Below, piece by piece: positions 8,301 to 15,816 of a stretch of 64,000 nt of DNA. The DNA lies in contig PKTB01000010.1 of the NCBI GenBank assembly GCA_002869385.1, positions 115,476 through 179,475 on the forward strand. The letters are read 5' to 3'. The notes under the pieces were generated by a model, which made no database searches, was not told the DNA's origin, and saw nothing but the letters and a program-made list of their open reading frames with translations. The stretch comes from Marinilabiliales bacterium (GTDB lineage: Bacteria > Bacteroidota > Bacteroidia > Bacteroidales > ML635J-15). Made by a program: the position numbers and the translations under genes. The first letter of the stretch is position 1. Each line of letters starts with the position of its first letter.

Positions 8301-11078
8301 GAAATCTATACTATCTGTGGGTAGAGGAGTTTGTTCATAAATATCTGTAGGATTGTTATTTACATGAACTTCAATTATTGTATCAGATTCTACTGAACAT
8401 GAAGCATTTGTTGTAAATAGTGAGTAATTACCACTTTCTGTTACAGTTAAAGTACCACTGGTTTCACCGGCAATAAGTTCTCCGTCTTTTGCCCATTGAT
8501 AAGGATATGAAATAACATTATCAAGTTGTAAGTCAACACTACCACCATCGCAAAATTCTATTGGTCCCAGACTTACTATAGTTGCAGTATCAGGAGGGAA
8601 ACTCATTGATACAGTAAACGTGTCTGAACTTGCATCACATCCGTTTTCACTTATCATAACATAATAATCACCTGGTTGTGAAGGAGTGTATCCATTCCAG
8701 GTTTCACCTTCCAAGGCTAAACCATCTTTATACCATTGATAATTTGAATATCCCCATTGAGCATCAAAGTTTGGATAAAAATCTCCATCACATAGTTCCA
8801 GTTCCCCCCAAACATTTACGTCAATGTTTGGACATTCTTCGGGCAAATCAATTTTAACACCATATTCACCTTGAATTGGTAGTTTTGAATCGACAACAAC
8901 AAAATATTCAGTACCAGCTGTGACATAGAAAGTTTCTGTTGCCAAAGTATCTGTTAGTTCAGCAAACCATGTGGAAGCAAGCCAGGTGTTTTCGTTGCAA
9001 ATTGGATAAACCATACAATGCATTTCGCCTGCAACCTTCTCGGTAAAAGATATTGTAGCCATGCCATCATAAGGAGAGATAAAGCTATGGACAATTTCCG
9101 GAGCAGTTTGCTCCCATGCAGCCCAGTGTGCTTCAACATTATTGACGCCGTTTAATTCGGTATTATCATAGTACCACACACCATCAGTTAAACTTACAGA
9201 TGAAGAACAATCTAATAATCCCGGATTTGGAACTTCTGCCCATGCAAAAAATTCATTTTGATCGTCTGCCTCCGGAACAATATTGGATTCGTCTGCTACA
9301 AAAACTATATAAGCCGGGCCTGGTATTAATCCTGCAGGCATGGTAAGATTGGTAATTATATTTGTTGACGATCCGGGTGTGAGTTCAGGAATTACATCAT
9401 TTCCAAGATATGTATCTACACCAAAATCATATACATTGTCAGTAGACAGATAGTAGTTAATAGTATTTGCCGCTGCAGTAGTATTACCAATGTTCTTTAT
9501 GTTTGACGATGCTATAACATTAGTTTGTAAATCCGTTAGATACTGTGGGTTTACTTGTCCATTTGTGAAAATCAATTCAGCATCAATAGTAGGGCAAATA
9601 ACTTCGATATCAAATGTTGGTTCCAAAGCCGAAACACTTTCTATAGAAATGTAGTAGGTTCCGGCATCGGTATCGTCAATAATTAAATCGTTTGTTGCAT
9701 AGGTAATAAGTGAATCCTGATGAGGGTGTGAAAGAAGAAATATTCTTAAATCTCCGTCAGAAATATTGGTTGTTTTAATTCTAATCCTACCGGGTAATGT
9801 TGTTGTAAAATAATAGGTTAACTCTTTTCCGGGACAAGCAGGATATGTATAACTGTAATAGTTAATATAATCGTTACCTGTACTAAGATCTTGACTAACA
9901 GCTGTCGCGCAGGATAATTCTAAAGCACCTGAAAAATCAAGATTAGTAAACAATGTTGATGGTATTGCTCCAATGACAGCTTGTTGGCTATTTGTATAAT
10001 CAGCACTACCAGGAGTAAGGTCATCCAGATAAAAATGTCCGTTGTATGAACCTCCCCATCCCCAGTTAAAGTGGAAGTAATCGGTACCTTGATAACCATC
10101 GACAACAAACGCGTGTCCACCAGAGCCACTTCCTGAATAGTACATAGGTCTGGAATTATCAATTTCATTAATCAAAATAGAGCACCATACCGTTGGGTCG
10201 TAAGAATTTTTGGATAATATTACAGCGTTTTTATAATCGAAATGGTCATTTAAAGCTCTTGGGACTTTATATGAATATGAACCTGAGCCAGTAGGAGAAT
10301 AATTCATGTCAACCGAAACTCCACAATGATACATTAATTCTGCTACTTCGGCATTGCCACTTCCATTCGGCATGCTTGCATAGTCGTAAGTTGCAGCAGC
10401 ATAATCAGCACATTGTTCTCCATAAACATAATGAGTATAGCACTCGTCACCAACTCCATGAATAGGATATTCCATATACCGGATAACCTGAGCCATTGCA
10501 GTAGCAACACATCCGGTGTAAACATGTCCACATGGACCTGAAGCATCTGCCGGACAATCTGCATTATATCCACAACCCTGATTCCAGGTGGTTGACATTA
10601 AAGGAGCAACATCTTTTGCCGGTCTAAGACCTAAATCCTGACCGTTATCAAGTTTGCTTCTATACTCAACAGCTTCAACGCTTGCTGGTAAATCGTTTTC
10701 TCGAATATATTCAATTTGATCAAAGTACGTTTGCATCCAGAACGCAAAATTTTCTTCCCATTCTGATTCATCAGTTGCAATGTTACCATTGTCTGAATAT
10801 GCTAGAATCGGTATAGTTCGTTCCTCAGCAGATACAATAACAAACCCACCATCTATGGAATTAAAAATATACGTGACAGGTTGTTCATTTATGTTTTTCA
10901 CATAAAAATCATCATTAAATGAAACAGCTTTTGCACTTACATTACTTATTTCAGCATAAGCTTTCTGGGCAATTTCTTGAGCTTCCTCAACTTGAATAAC
11001 CTGTGCATTTATTATATTAAAAAATGCAAGTGTTATTGTCATCGTTAGTAATAAAATTATCTTTTTCATGTTTAACAT
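5373..11078 (-). CDS. Giant secreted C10 (streptopain-like) cysteine protease with type IX sorting domain
   Basis: A 1,901-residue exported protease. A signal peptide (IILLLTMTITLAFFNIINAQ) and a Spi-type prodomain (~26-140) precede the C10 catalytic domain (~155-370). That domain has nucleophile Cys190 in GCVATAMAQV, His322 in GGHAFVVDGY and the HFNWGWGG block, so catalytic residues are intact. C-terminal parts include a CARDB-like domain (~500-620), a LamG/concanavalin-like domain (~920-1090), several Cys-containing PKD/Ig-like repeats and a type IX sorting domain (ISIYPNPAPDYVII to the end). Family knowledge predicts outer-membrane export through the SprA system and surface anchoring or release. 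The start may be the fourth codon (11069, MKKIILL), which gives a cleaner signal peptide. No in-frame stop occurs despite the length. Its own terminator follows at 5311-5346. Confidence 0.93.
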   Translation of the reverse strand: MLNMKKIILLLTMTITLAFFNIINAQVIQVEEAQEIAQKAYAEISNVSAKAVSFNDDFYVKNINEQPVTYIFNSIDGGFVIVSAEERTIPILAYSDNGNIATDESEWEENFAFWMQTYFDQIEYIRENDLPASVEAVEYRSKLDNGQDLGLRPAKDVAPLMSTTWNQGCGYNADCPADASGPCGHVYTGCVATAMAQVIRYMEYPIHGVGDECYTHYVYGEQCADYAAATYDYASMPNGSGNAEVAELMYHCGVSVDMNYSPTGSGSYSYKVPRALNDHFDYKNAVILSKNSYDPTVWCSILINEIDNSRPMYYSGSGSGGHAFVVDGYQGTDYFHFNWGWGGSYNGHFYLDDLTPGSADYTNSQQAVIGAIPSTLFTNLDFSGALELSCATAVSQDLSTGNDYINYYSYTYPACPGKELTYYFTTTLPGRIRIKTTNISDGDLRIFLLSHPHQDSLITYATNDLIIDDTDAGTYYISIESVSALEPTFDIEVICPTIDAELIFTNGQVNPQYLTDLQTNVIASSNIKNIGNTTAAANTINYYLSTDNVYDFGVDTYLGNDVIPELTPGSSTNIITNLTMPAGLIPGPAYIVFVADESNIVPEADDQNEFFAWAEVPNPGLLDCSSSVSLTDGVWYYDNTELNGVNNVEAHWAAWEQTAPEIVHSFISPYDGMATISFTEKVAGEMHCMVYPICNENTWLASTWFAELTDTLATETFYVTAGTEYFVVVDSKLPIQGEYGVKIDLPEECPNIDVNVWGELELCDGDFYPNFDAQWGYSNYQWYKDGLALEGETWNGYTPSQPGDYYVMISENGCDASSDTFTVSMSFPPDTATIVSLGPIEFCDGGSVDLQLDNVISYPYQWAKDGELIAGETSGTLTVTESGNYSLFTTNASCSVESDTIIEVHVNNNPTDIYEQTPLPTDSIDFYFTFNEDNNDIINNYSFSCCDFVPADDRDGNFWQARDFSTGDYFGYASHYAEIPDEFTISLWFNTTTTEGGMMASFLDSPWGGASQDAVLYMSDDGKLHFYMSNGGTPEELVSTNAYNDGNWHNVLILHGFGILMEIDETVEHLSVATEVTHQTFDGYWTFAGEYLPADVLDMPTSLFYDGMLDDIMVIREAKYGIRNYLDADPELNVEITSGIDTYCDNTLAYFTIENAENEIEYQLWNNTTSAFYPIAETGNGNDLVIGGELITETTEFMFLATDPVTLCETWLDTTITITVHPLVAPTISIVSDGIYPICQGTTITFDATIGDAGASPTIEWYYNDIPQGVNADSFSYSGFTDTDTVYAVVWSDYICPDPDSVISNEIAHTVLPNTTPSVSIVNTPVGVACAGETITFVATPTDCGASPSYQWYRDGAEVGTDSDTYATDDFDDGEEIYVIVTSDYACSTSPTAESNHITTDVSTPPEANYTILSGGYCTSEEVCFEYSGETTGLDHVEWEVTDGGPATNFSGEGPHCYTPGGSYLQIGVTAYDANGCTDTALFVNPLLSPSITPSVTISTDELATYCHYYDDVIFTAAAVNSGAYPVYQWYVNGNPEGTNSDTFVTATLEDNDEIYCIVTNTVSCATSPTAESNHININIEPVPNASMVTTGGTCMSNEICFHYDGSMTDISSVDWVVRENSVETLSYTGVGPHCFDHVHNDVEIVVTVTGTNGCFDTIPSYITVNDTPGLTIPDTVYKCMDSWTSVTEATGYADYAWSNGDEDNYMTTPDEGLYYLTVTNSFGCESVDSVAVINYPDEDIVLPTDTTICLDETIILDIENSYVYDNIYWTDGVGTVWNEENPEIGYMGNNPQFIYVETESEHCTFSDTIYIHFDVCEGIDSDSTNEISIYPNPAPDYVIIESDTQIDNIVIYDITGKIVFETIPTESTFRINVKNWPDAAYYIQIITKQVEVIKSGFIKI

Positions 11079-11230
11079 TTTTTGTTTTTCTTATCTCAAT
11101 TTCTCAAACTAAAAACGTTGAACTTGATAACAGGTTGCCAGGAAGAAAGTGTTAAAGTGTCGAATTCTAAGTACAAAATGCATGTTGAGGTCTAATAATT
11201 GCAAGGCTTTTATGGTAATTCAAAATATTA

Positions 11231-11260
11231 ATAAAAAACACATCCTTTAGAAATAGGATG
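11231..11260 (-). terminator. Terminator downstream of the DUF4476 gene
   Basis: On the minus strand CATCCT...AGGATG (arms 11255-11260 and 11241-11246, 8-base loop) is followed by TGTTTTTTATT. It lies ~105 bases after the DUF4476 stop at 11366 and before the C10 protease start. This separates the two minus-strand genes. Nothing else coding is visible in 11079-11365. Confidence 0.6.
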
Positions 11261-11365
11261 GTGATTTTATATAAAATTTGGGTTAAATTTCTTAGTACAA
11301 TACCAAAGGATTATCAAATATTTAACAAGAAGAAAACAAAAAATTTGTATTGTATAAAGAAAGAT

Positions 11366-12097
11366 CTAGTTGCTTATGATTTTTGAGATTTCATCTCTGC
11401 TTTCTTGCGAAGTAAAATAATCTCTTACTAGTGTATAGTTTTGTGGATCCAGAGTGTAGGCATATGCAAATTTAGCAAGCTCTATTTTGTCTGCTTCTAA
11501 AGATAATAATCCAAGTAAATATTTTACTTGTTCTGAAGATATGCAATTATATTTAGGTATTAGTTTTTTAGAAATTGCTAATCTTGTAGTTGAAAATGAT
11601 TCTTTTCGAACTTCAGATTTTATATTTGTAAAGTCTTCTTCAGACAACACGCACTTTTCTTGAATCTCTTCTTCTTCAATGCTTACAGGATGAGGCTTTT
11701 CTCCTTGTGGAACTTCATAAATATTATTTATACCAAAAATGAATTTGTCATTTTGTAGTAACTGCTTTACATAAAGATAATTGTCCTTGTCATATACTTT
11801 TTCGTAAGCAGTTTTAAAGAAAATATAACGTGATGCTTCATCGCTTATAATAACACCAAGTTTCATTACCTGTGCGGTTGTAAAACAATAAGTATGTGTG
11901 TATTCCATGCAAATAGTAGCTTTTTCTTGATCGTCCTCAAATTGAGCTACAGTATTTGCAAATGCAAGGAACTGTTTGTCATCCAGATAGTTGTCACAAC
12001 CTTTGTTTAATCCAGAATATGTTGCAGCATCAGGAAAAATTATAGGATTATTATTATCATGAGTGTTGTTATCCTTTTCTGAATCTGAATTTTTCAC
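11366..12097 (-). CDS. DUF4476 protein, C-terminal part (two DUF4476 repeats)
   Basis: Contains two copies of the DUF4476 helical repeat, a Bacteroidota family of unknown function. The first is around LDDKQFLAFANTVAQFEDDQEKATI; the second is around EEDFTNIKSEVRKESFSTTR. Each carries the typical ...QV..L..L.....K...AK.AY pattern. It begins with GTG directly after the TAA at 12098-12100, with no spacer and no signal peptide of its own. It is in frame with the upstream part, joined by a charged low-complexity linker. I therefore read 11366-12649 as one 427-residue exported protein interrupted by a stop. A terminator follows at 11231-11260. Confidence 0.75.
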   Translation of the reverse strand: MKNSDSEKDNNTHDNNNPIIFPDAATYSGLNKGCDNYLDDKQFLAFANTVAQFEDDQEKATICMEYTHTYCFTTAQVMKLGVIISDEASRYIFFKTAYEKVYDKDNYLYVKQLLQNDKFIFGINNIYEVPQGEKPHPVSIEEEEIQEKCVLSEEDFTNIKSEVRKESFSTTRLAISKKLIPKYNCISSEQVKYLLGLLSLEADKIELAKFAYAYTLDPQNYTLVRDYFTSQESRDEISKIISN

Positions 12098-12649
12098 TTA
12101 CTGATCAGTATTATTTTCTTTAGAGTTTTCATTAGCAATAATTTCAGATTCATTATCATCTGCAATATCCAAATCTTTATCTTTATCCTTGTTTTTATCG
12201 TATTGCTTATCTTTCTTACGATCTTTCATTTCAAGGTACTCTTGGTATGAAGCGATATCAGGTTCTTCAATACCATACTTTTTGTTTTCAGCTTGTATGT
12301 AATCCCATAGTATTGTCTGGTTTGAGAATTTTTCAAAGCCATCGCAAACAACTATTGCATTTGACTTATCTGTTATGCTTGGGTATACACCTTTAACAAA
12401 ACCTAAACGATATTCTTCTTCAGAAAATAATAAAGATAATTTATATACTTGATTAGATGAAATGTGTTTACGCTTGATTATTCTAACACCTTTCTTCATT
12501 CGTTTTTCATCATTTTTTTGCTTTTCTATTCTTTTTGTAATATTGTTGTATGACCAACGCCCCATAGGTTTATGAGATTTTATTTCTTGAGAATATATTA
12601 AGCCACTGATTAAAACGGCAGACAAAATTATTATTAACTTTTTCATCAC
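12098..12649 (-). CDS. DUF4476 protein, N-terminal part with signal peptide, ended by in-frame TAA
   Basis: This 183-residue stretch begins with a signal peptide (KKLIIILSAVLISGLIYSQ). A DUF4476-like helical repeat follows (SSNQVYKLSLLFSEEEYRLGFV...), then a Lys/Asp/Glu/Asn-rich linker. The TAA at 12098-12100 falls inside that linker and the same frame continues without a gap into two more DUF4476 repeats. GAA to TAA would be one G-to-T change, but in a low-complexity linker the original residue cannot be read from homology. Function is unknown for the family; export to the periplasm or surface is predicted. Confidence 0.75.
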   Translation of the reverse strand: MMKKLIIILSAVLISGLIYSQEIKSHKPMGRWSYNNITKRIEKQKNDEKRMKKGVRIIKRKHISSNQVYKLSLLFSEEEYRLGFVKGVYPSITDKSNAIVVCDGFEKFSNQTILWDYIQAENKKYGIEEPDIASYQEYLEMKDRKKDKQYDKNKDKDKDLDIADDNESEIIANENSKENNTDQ

Positions 12650-12708
12650 AATTTTATTTAATACGAATATATGAAAATAATTCCAAAAAGGGTGCCAAGA
12701 AGATTTTG

Positions 12709-12716
12709 TATCTTTG
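12709..12716 (+). promoter_or_regulatory. Bacteroidota -7 promoter element for the DUF3820 gene
   Basis: TATCTTTG fits TAnnTTTG and ends 7 bases before ATG 12724, implying a very short leader. Its position argues for starting the gene at 12724 rather than at the upstream TTG 12706, which would place the promoter inside the coding region. Confidence 0.5.
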
Positions 12717-12723
12717 CCCTAAG

Positions 12724-12930
12724 ATGGATAAAGCTGTTTTATTAGAATTTATTTCAACAAGAATGCCTTACGGTAAATACAAAGGCAGAAGAATTTGTGA
12801 TATTCCCGAACATTATTTGGTTTGGTATCATAGTAAAGGTTTCCCTGGAGGAAAGTTGGGAATGCTTTTAAATACAATGTATGAAATTAGATTGAATGGG
12901 TTGGAAGATTTGCTAAAACCTTTGAAATGA
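12724..12930 (+). CDS. DUF3820 family protein
   Basis: This 68-residue cytoplasmic protein has the family signature MPYGKYKGRRICDIPEHYLVW, followed by KGFPGGKLG and YEIRLNGLEDLL; it covers the whole DUF3820 domain. Function is not established; the domain resembles a small nucleic-acid-associated module. I start at ATG 12724 because the promoter-like TATCTTTG lies just upstream. The stop overlaps the next gene's ATG by four bases (ATGA), indicating translational coupling with the ArfB-like gene. Confidence 0.8.
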   Translation: MDKAVLLEFISTRMPYGKYKGRRICDIPEHYLVWYHSKGFPGGKLGMLLNTMYEIRLNGLEDLLKPLK

Positions 12931-13343
12931 AAGATAGTATTATTGTAATTGGTAGTTTGGATTCTGAAATTGAATTTAGTTTCTCAAGATCCAGTGGGCC
13001 CGGATGTCAAAATGTTAATAAGGTCAATAGCCGTGTTGAATTGCGTTTTGATGTACAAAATTCAAATATTTTAACCGAAGCACAAAGAGAGAAAATCGTA
13101 AAGAAATTACATTCAAGAATTAATAACGAAGGAGTCCTTCATTTATCCAATCAAGATGAGCGATCTCAACTAAAAAATAAGGAATTAGTTCTTAAAAAAT
13201 TCTATAAACTAATTAATAAGGCGCTGTTTGAACACAAAAAAAGAATAAAAACAAAACCTTCAAAGGAGTCTGTTGAGAAAAGGTTAAAATATAAAAAAGA
13301 AAATGCAGAAAAGAAACAAAGGAGGAAACCGAGTTTTGACTAA
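12927..13343 (+). CDS. arfB: ArfB-like peptidyl-tRNA hydrolase (ribosome rescue) with GCQ in place of GGQ
   Basis: ArfB/YaeJ rescues stalled ribosomes by hydrolysing peptidyl-tRNA, using a class I release-factor GGQ loop. The 138 residues include SRSSGPG-x-QNVNKVNSRVELRF (residues ~20-41) and a basic tail that enters the mRNA channel (KRIKTKPSKESVEKR... KKQRRK). These are the two hallmarks of the family. Oddity: the catalytic motif reads G-C-Q, with Cys27 encoded by TGT at 13005-13007. GGT to TGT is a single G-to-T change. The second Gly of GGQ is needed for catalysis, so as read the enzyme should be inactive. Coupled to the DUF3820 gene by a 4-base overlap. Confidence 0.9.
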   Translation: MKDSIIVIGSLDSEIEFSFSRSSGPGCQNVNKVNSRVELRFDVQNSNILTEAQREKIVKKLHSRINNEGVLHLSNQDERSQLKNKELVLKKFYKLINKALFEHKKRIKTKPSKESVEKRLKYKKENAEKKQRRKPSFD

Positions 13344-14398
13344 GCTTTCTCAAATGCTCCATTGTCAATCATTTGTTCGAAGAAGTCGTTAACAGTTACT
13401 TCTAATGGTCTGTATTCAATTCCAAGTTTTTCAATACTTTTTCTATTATCAACAGTCCATGGGTAGCCTACATTTTTGGTTACAAACTTTCTTTTTAGGC
13501 CTGCTGTAGGAGCAGCTAACCAAACCACCCATTTAGGAAGAGTTTTAGTTTGTAAAATTACTTTATCTCCATAGTTTTTACGTACTAAATCTGCAATCTG
13601 TAAAAAGGTTTTGGATTCTGCATTAACAATATGTCTACCTTTAGCTTCGGGTGTAAAACCTGCCTTATAATGTGCTTCTGCAACATCTCTTACATCAACA
13701 ACACCAATTTGAAAATCAGGGACTCCCATCTTCATACTTCCATCACCCAGTTGTTGCATTAATTTATAGCTTTCTGATGTTATTGCAGGGCTGATGCCGG
13801 GACCTAAAACAAGTGTTGGGTTTATCACTACTAAATCCCATTTATTTTGTTTTTCATTTATGTTCCAAGCTTCCTTTTCTGCTAAGGTTTTTGAATAGCT
13901 ATAAGGTTGGTGAGTAAGACTTGAGGAGATGTTCCAGTTTTCTTCGGTTGCAATTCTATTAGGGATATCTAATAAGTCTTTAGTATCACCCATTATAGCA
14001 GCGACACTGCTTGTTAAGACAACTCTTTTGACTGTTTCAGATTTGTTAACAGAATCAAGTACATTTCTTGTTCCTTCAAGAGCTGGATCAATTAATTCCT
14101 TTTGAGGATCTTTTACCCGATTGCTAAAAGGTGAAGCAGTATGGAAAACCAATTCACAATTTTTAACAGCATCATCATAGGAGCTTTTTTCTAGTAAATC
14201 TGCTTTAAAGAACTTAATTTGTCCTTTTGAACTTGCAGCAAGTAATTTTAAATACTTGATTTTTTCTTCATTATTTGGATTTCTTACTGCAGCATGAACT
14301 GTTAATCCTTCATCCAGTAATTTTTTTACAATCCATCCTGCAACGTAACCAGTTGCACCTGTTACCATAACAGGTTTGCTTTTATCAATTTCAACCAT
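13340..14398 (-). CDS. NAD(P)-dependent epimerase/dihydroflavonol-4-reductase-like dehydrogenase
   Basis: Extended short-chain dehydrogenase, 352 residues. The N-terminal nucleotide-binding motif TGATGYVAGWIVKKL (~13-27) is present. Cofactor-proximal Arg (AAVRNP) and the active-site YSYSK (YxxxK, ~167-171) are preceded by the catalytic Ser region VVLTSSVAAI. It resembles dihydroflavonol reductase and cinnamoyl-CoA reductase-like members, which reduce aldehydes or ketones; the physiological substrate cannot be inferred. It converges on the ArfB-like gene with a 4-base overlap of the 3' ends. No partner gene suggests a pathway. Confidence 0.85.
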   Translation of the reverse strand: MVEIDKSKPVMVTGATGYVAGWIVKKLLDEGLTVHAAVRNPNNEEKIKYLKLLAASSKGQIKFFKADLLEKSSYDDAVKNCELVFHTASPFSNRVKDPQKELIDPALEGTRNVLDSVNKSETVKRVVLTSSVAAIMGDTKDLLDIPNRIATEENWNISSSLTHQPYSYSKTLAEKEAWNINEKQNKWDLVVINPTLVLGPGISPAITSESYKLMQQLGDGSMKMGVPDFQIGVVDVRDVAEAHYKAGFTPEAKGRHIVNAESKTFLQIADLVRKNYGDKVILQTKTLPKWVVWLAAPTAGLKRKFVTKNVGYPWTVDNRKSIEKLGIEYRPLEVTVNDFFEQMIDNGAFEKA

Positions 14399-14543
14399 AA
14401 ATTATTTTTTAGTGACTAGAGTGCCTAAAGTTCATAAAGTGCCTAAAATTATTAGTATTTTTTATTTAGGTTAAATTCAAGCACAATTCATAGATCTTAT
14501 AACTTTAGTCACTCCAGACTGTTAACTCCGAACTAGATGTTTT

Positions 14544-14993
14544 CTATCCTTTAAAACCTGCTGTCATATGCGATCCATCACAAAACGGTTTATTTTTTGA
14601 ATGACCACATCTGCAGATATATTTGTCTTCATTAACTTTTAGTATTTTACCATTTGCGTCAACAACATCCACGTTTGCGTGGATATGCATTGGTCCGTTC
14701 TCAAAAATTTTAACTTGAGCTTTTTCTTTATTTTCTGCCATTTTAAAATATTTTTTTTCTGTTTTACGATTTGAGTCATTATACCACCAAGTTAGAGCAT
14801 CCGTTGGGCATGCTTCAACAGTTTCTATTATTTTTTCTGTAGATGCAGCATTGATTTTTACCCAAGGTCTCTCAGCAGGTTTAAACACTTCAGGAAGCAT
14901 TTTAAAACATGTAGTGGCATGAATACATTCGTCAGGTTTCCACCTTACAGTGATTTCTCCATTTGTGTATTCTTTGACAATTTTTGTTCTCAT
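14544..14993 (-). CDS. Iron-sulfur protein: divergent 4Fe-4S mono-cluster domain plus CDGSH domain
   Basis: This 149-residue redox protein has two modules. The N-terminal half (CIHATTCFKMLPEVF...RPWVKI...EACPTDALTW) matches the divergent 4Fe-4S mono-cluster (Fer4_19) family. The C-terminal half carries CRCGHSKNKPFCDGSH, a complete CDGSH 2Fe-2S binding motif (three Cys and one His), typical of mitoNEET-like proteins. The combination is common in bacteria and is annotated as an electron-transfer or cluster-transfer protein of unknown partner. Transcribed alone on the minus strand. The region 14399-14543 contains only an imperfect inverted repeat (AGTGACTA...TAGTCACT). Confidence 0.9.
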   Translation of the reverse strand: MRTKIVKEYTNGEITVRWKPDECIHATTCFKMLPEVFKPAERPWVKINAASTEKIIETVEACPTDALTWWYNDSNRKTEKKYFKMAENKEKAQVKIFENGPMHIHANVDVVDANGKILKVNEDKYICRCGHSKNKPFCDGSHMTAGFKG

Positions 14994-15186
14994 TTGATTA
15001 AGTTTTAGATTATAACAAAAAACAGACTTTTTTTGTTCTGAAATCGTGTTTGTTTGATAATTTTCAATTTGTTATTCTTACAAATATACTTAAAATCTAT
15101 GGAACGTATAGTACAAAATATTATAGAAAAATTATCGTTTACACATATATATATTAGAAAATGATTGAACAATTCAATATGTTTTA

Positions 15187-15194
15187 TATTTTTG
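15187..15194 (+). promoter_or_regulatory. Candidate -7 promoter element for ruvA
   Basis: TATTTTTG fits TAnnTTTG, 27 bases before the ruvA ATG at 15222. It lies in the AT-rich 14994-15221 spacer, which holds no credible gene. Confidence 0.4.
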
Positions 15195-15221
15195 CAATCT
15201 ATAAATCGAATTTTAAAATAA

Positions 15222-15767
15222 ATGTTTGAGTATATCAACGGTTATATTGCTGAGATCACCCCAACATATGTTGTTCTTGAGAACAGTGGTATAGGTTATC
15301 ATATAAACATTAGTCTGAATACATATGGTCAGTTAAAAAAAGGACAGGAGTGCCAATTGGTAATTCACGAAATTATTCGCGAAGATTCCCGTTCACTTTT
15401 TGGGTTTTTTGATAAGCAGGAAAGAGAACTTTTTCGTTTGTTGATAACAGTAAATGGAGTAGGTGCAAATACTGCAAGGCTGATTTTATCTTCCGTCAAT
15501 TCGGGTGAATTGGTTAATGCGATATCTTCAAACAATGTAGATGTTTTAAAAAGCGTAAAAGGTATTGGAACCAAAACTGCTCAGAGAATAATTATCGACC
15601 TTAAAGATAAAATCTCAAATACTGATGCAGAAATTAATCAAATTTTTGGTGAACAAAGCAATACTTTACATAAAGATGCGTTAAGTGCTTTACAGATGTT
15701 AGGTTTTTCGAAACCTGCTATTGAAAAAGTATTGAAAAAGATTTTGAAGGATAATGCCGGTCTTTAA
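15222..15767 (+). CDS. ruvA: Holliday junction branch migration protein RuvA, last residues cut off by TAA
   Basis: RuvA binds four-way DNA junctions as a tetramer and loads the RuvB motor. The OB-fold domain (1-~65, MFEYINGYIAEITPTYVVLENSGIGYHI) is followed by helix-hairpin-helix motifs (VNGVGANTARLIL; VKGIGTKTAQRIIIDLKDKI) and domain III (ALQMLGFSKPAIEKVLKKIL). The frame stops at TAA 15765-15767 after NAGL but continues in frame with LEEVVKLALNYL to TAA 15804-15806. That is the standard RuvA end (GLS-x-EE-x-IK-ALK-L). TCA (Ser) to TAA is one C-to-A change. The intended gene is 15222-15806, about 194 residues, the normal length. sprA follows directly, as in many Bacteroidota. Confidence 0.93.
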   Translation: MFEYINGYIAEITPTYVVLENSGIGYHINISLNTYGQLKKGQECQLVIHEIIREDSRSLFGFFDKQERELFRLLITVNGVGANTARLILSSVNSGELVNAISSNNVDVLKSVKGIGTKTAQRIIIDLKDKISNTDAEINQIFGEQSNTLHKDALSALQMLGFSKPAIEKVLKKILKDNAGL

Positions 15768-15816
15768 TTGGAAGAAGTGGTAAAATTGGCATTAAATTAT
15801 TTGTAAAAGTACAAAG

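Noticed and set aside
12706..12723. Upstream TTG start for the DUF3820 gene
   Set aside because: The six extra residues have no homology and the region coincides with a TATCTTTG promoter element.
14399..14543. Imperfect inverted repeat AGTGACTA...TAGTCACT and the direct repeat AGTGCCTAAA as a regulatory element
   Set aside because: The arms are ~90 bases apart and imperfect; this is within what AT-rich intergenic sequence can show by chance.
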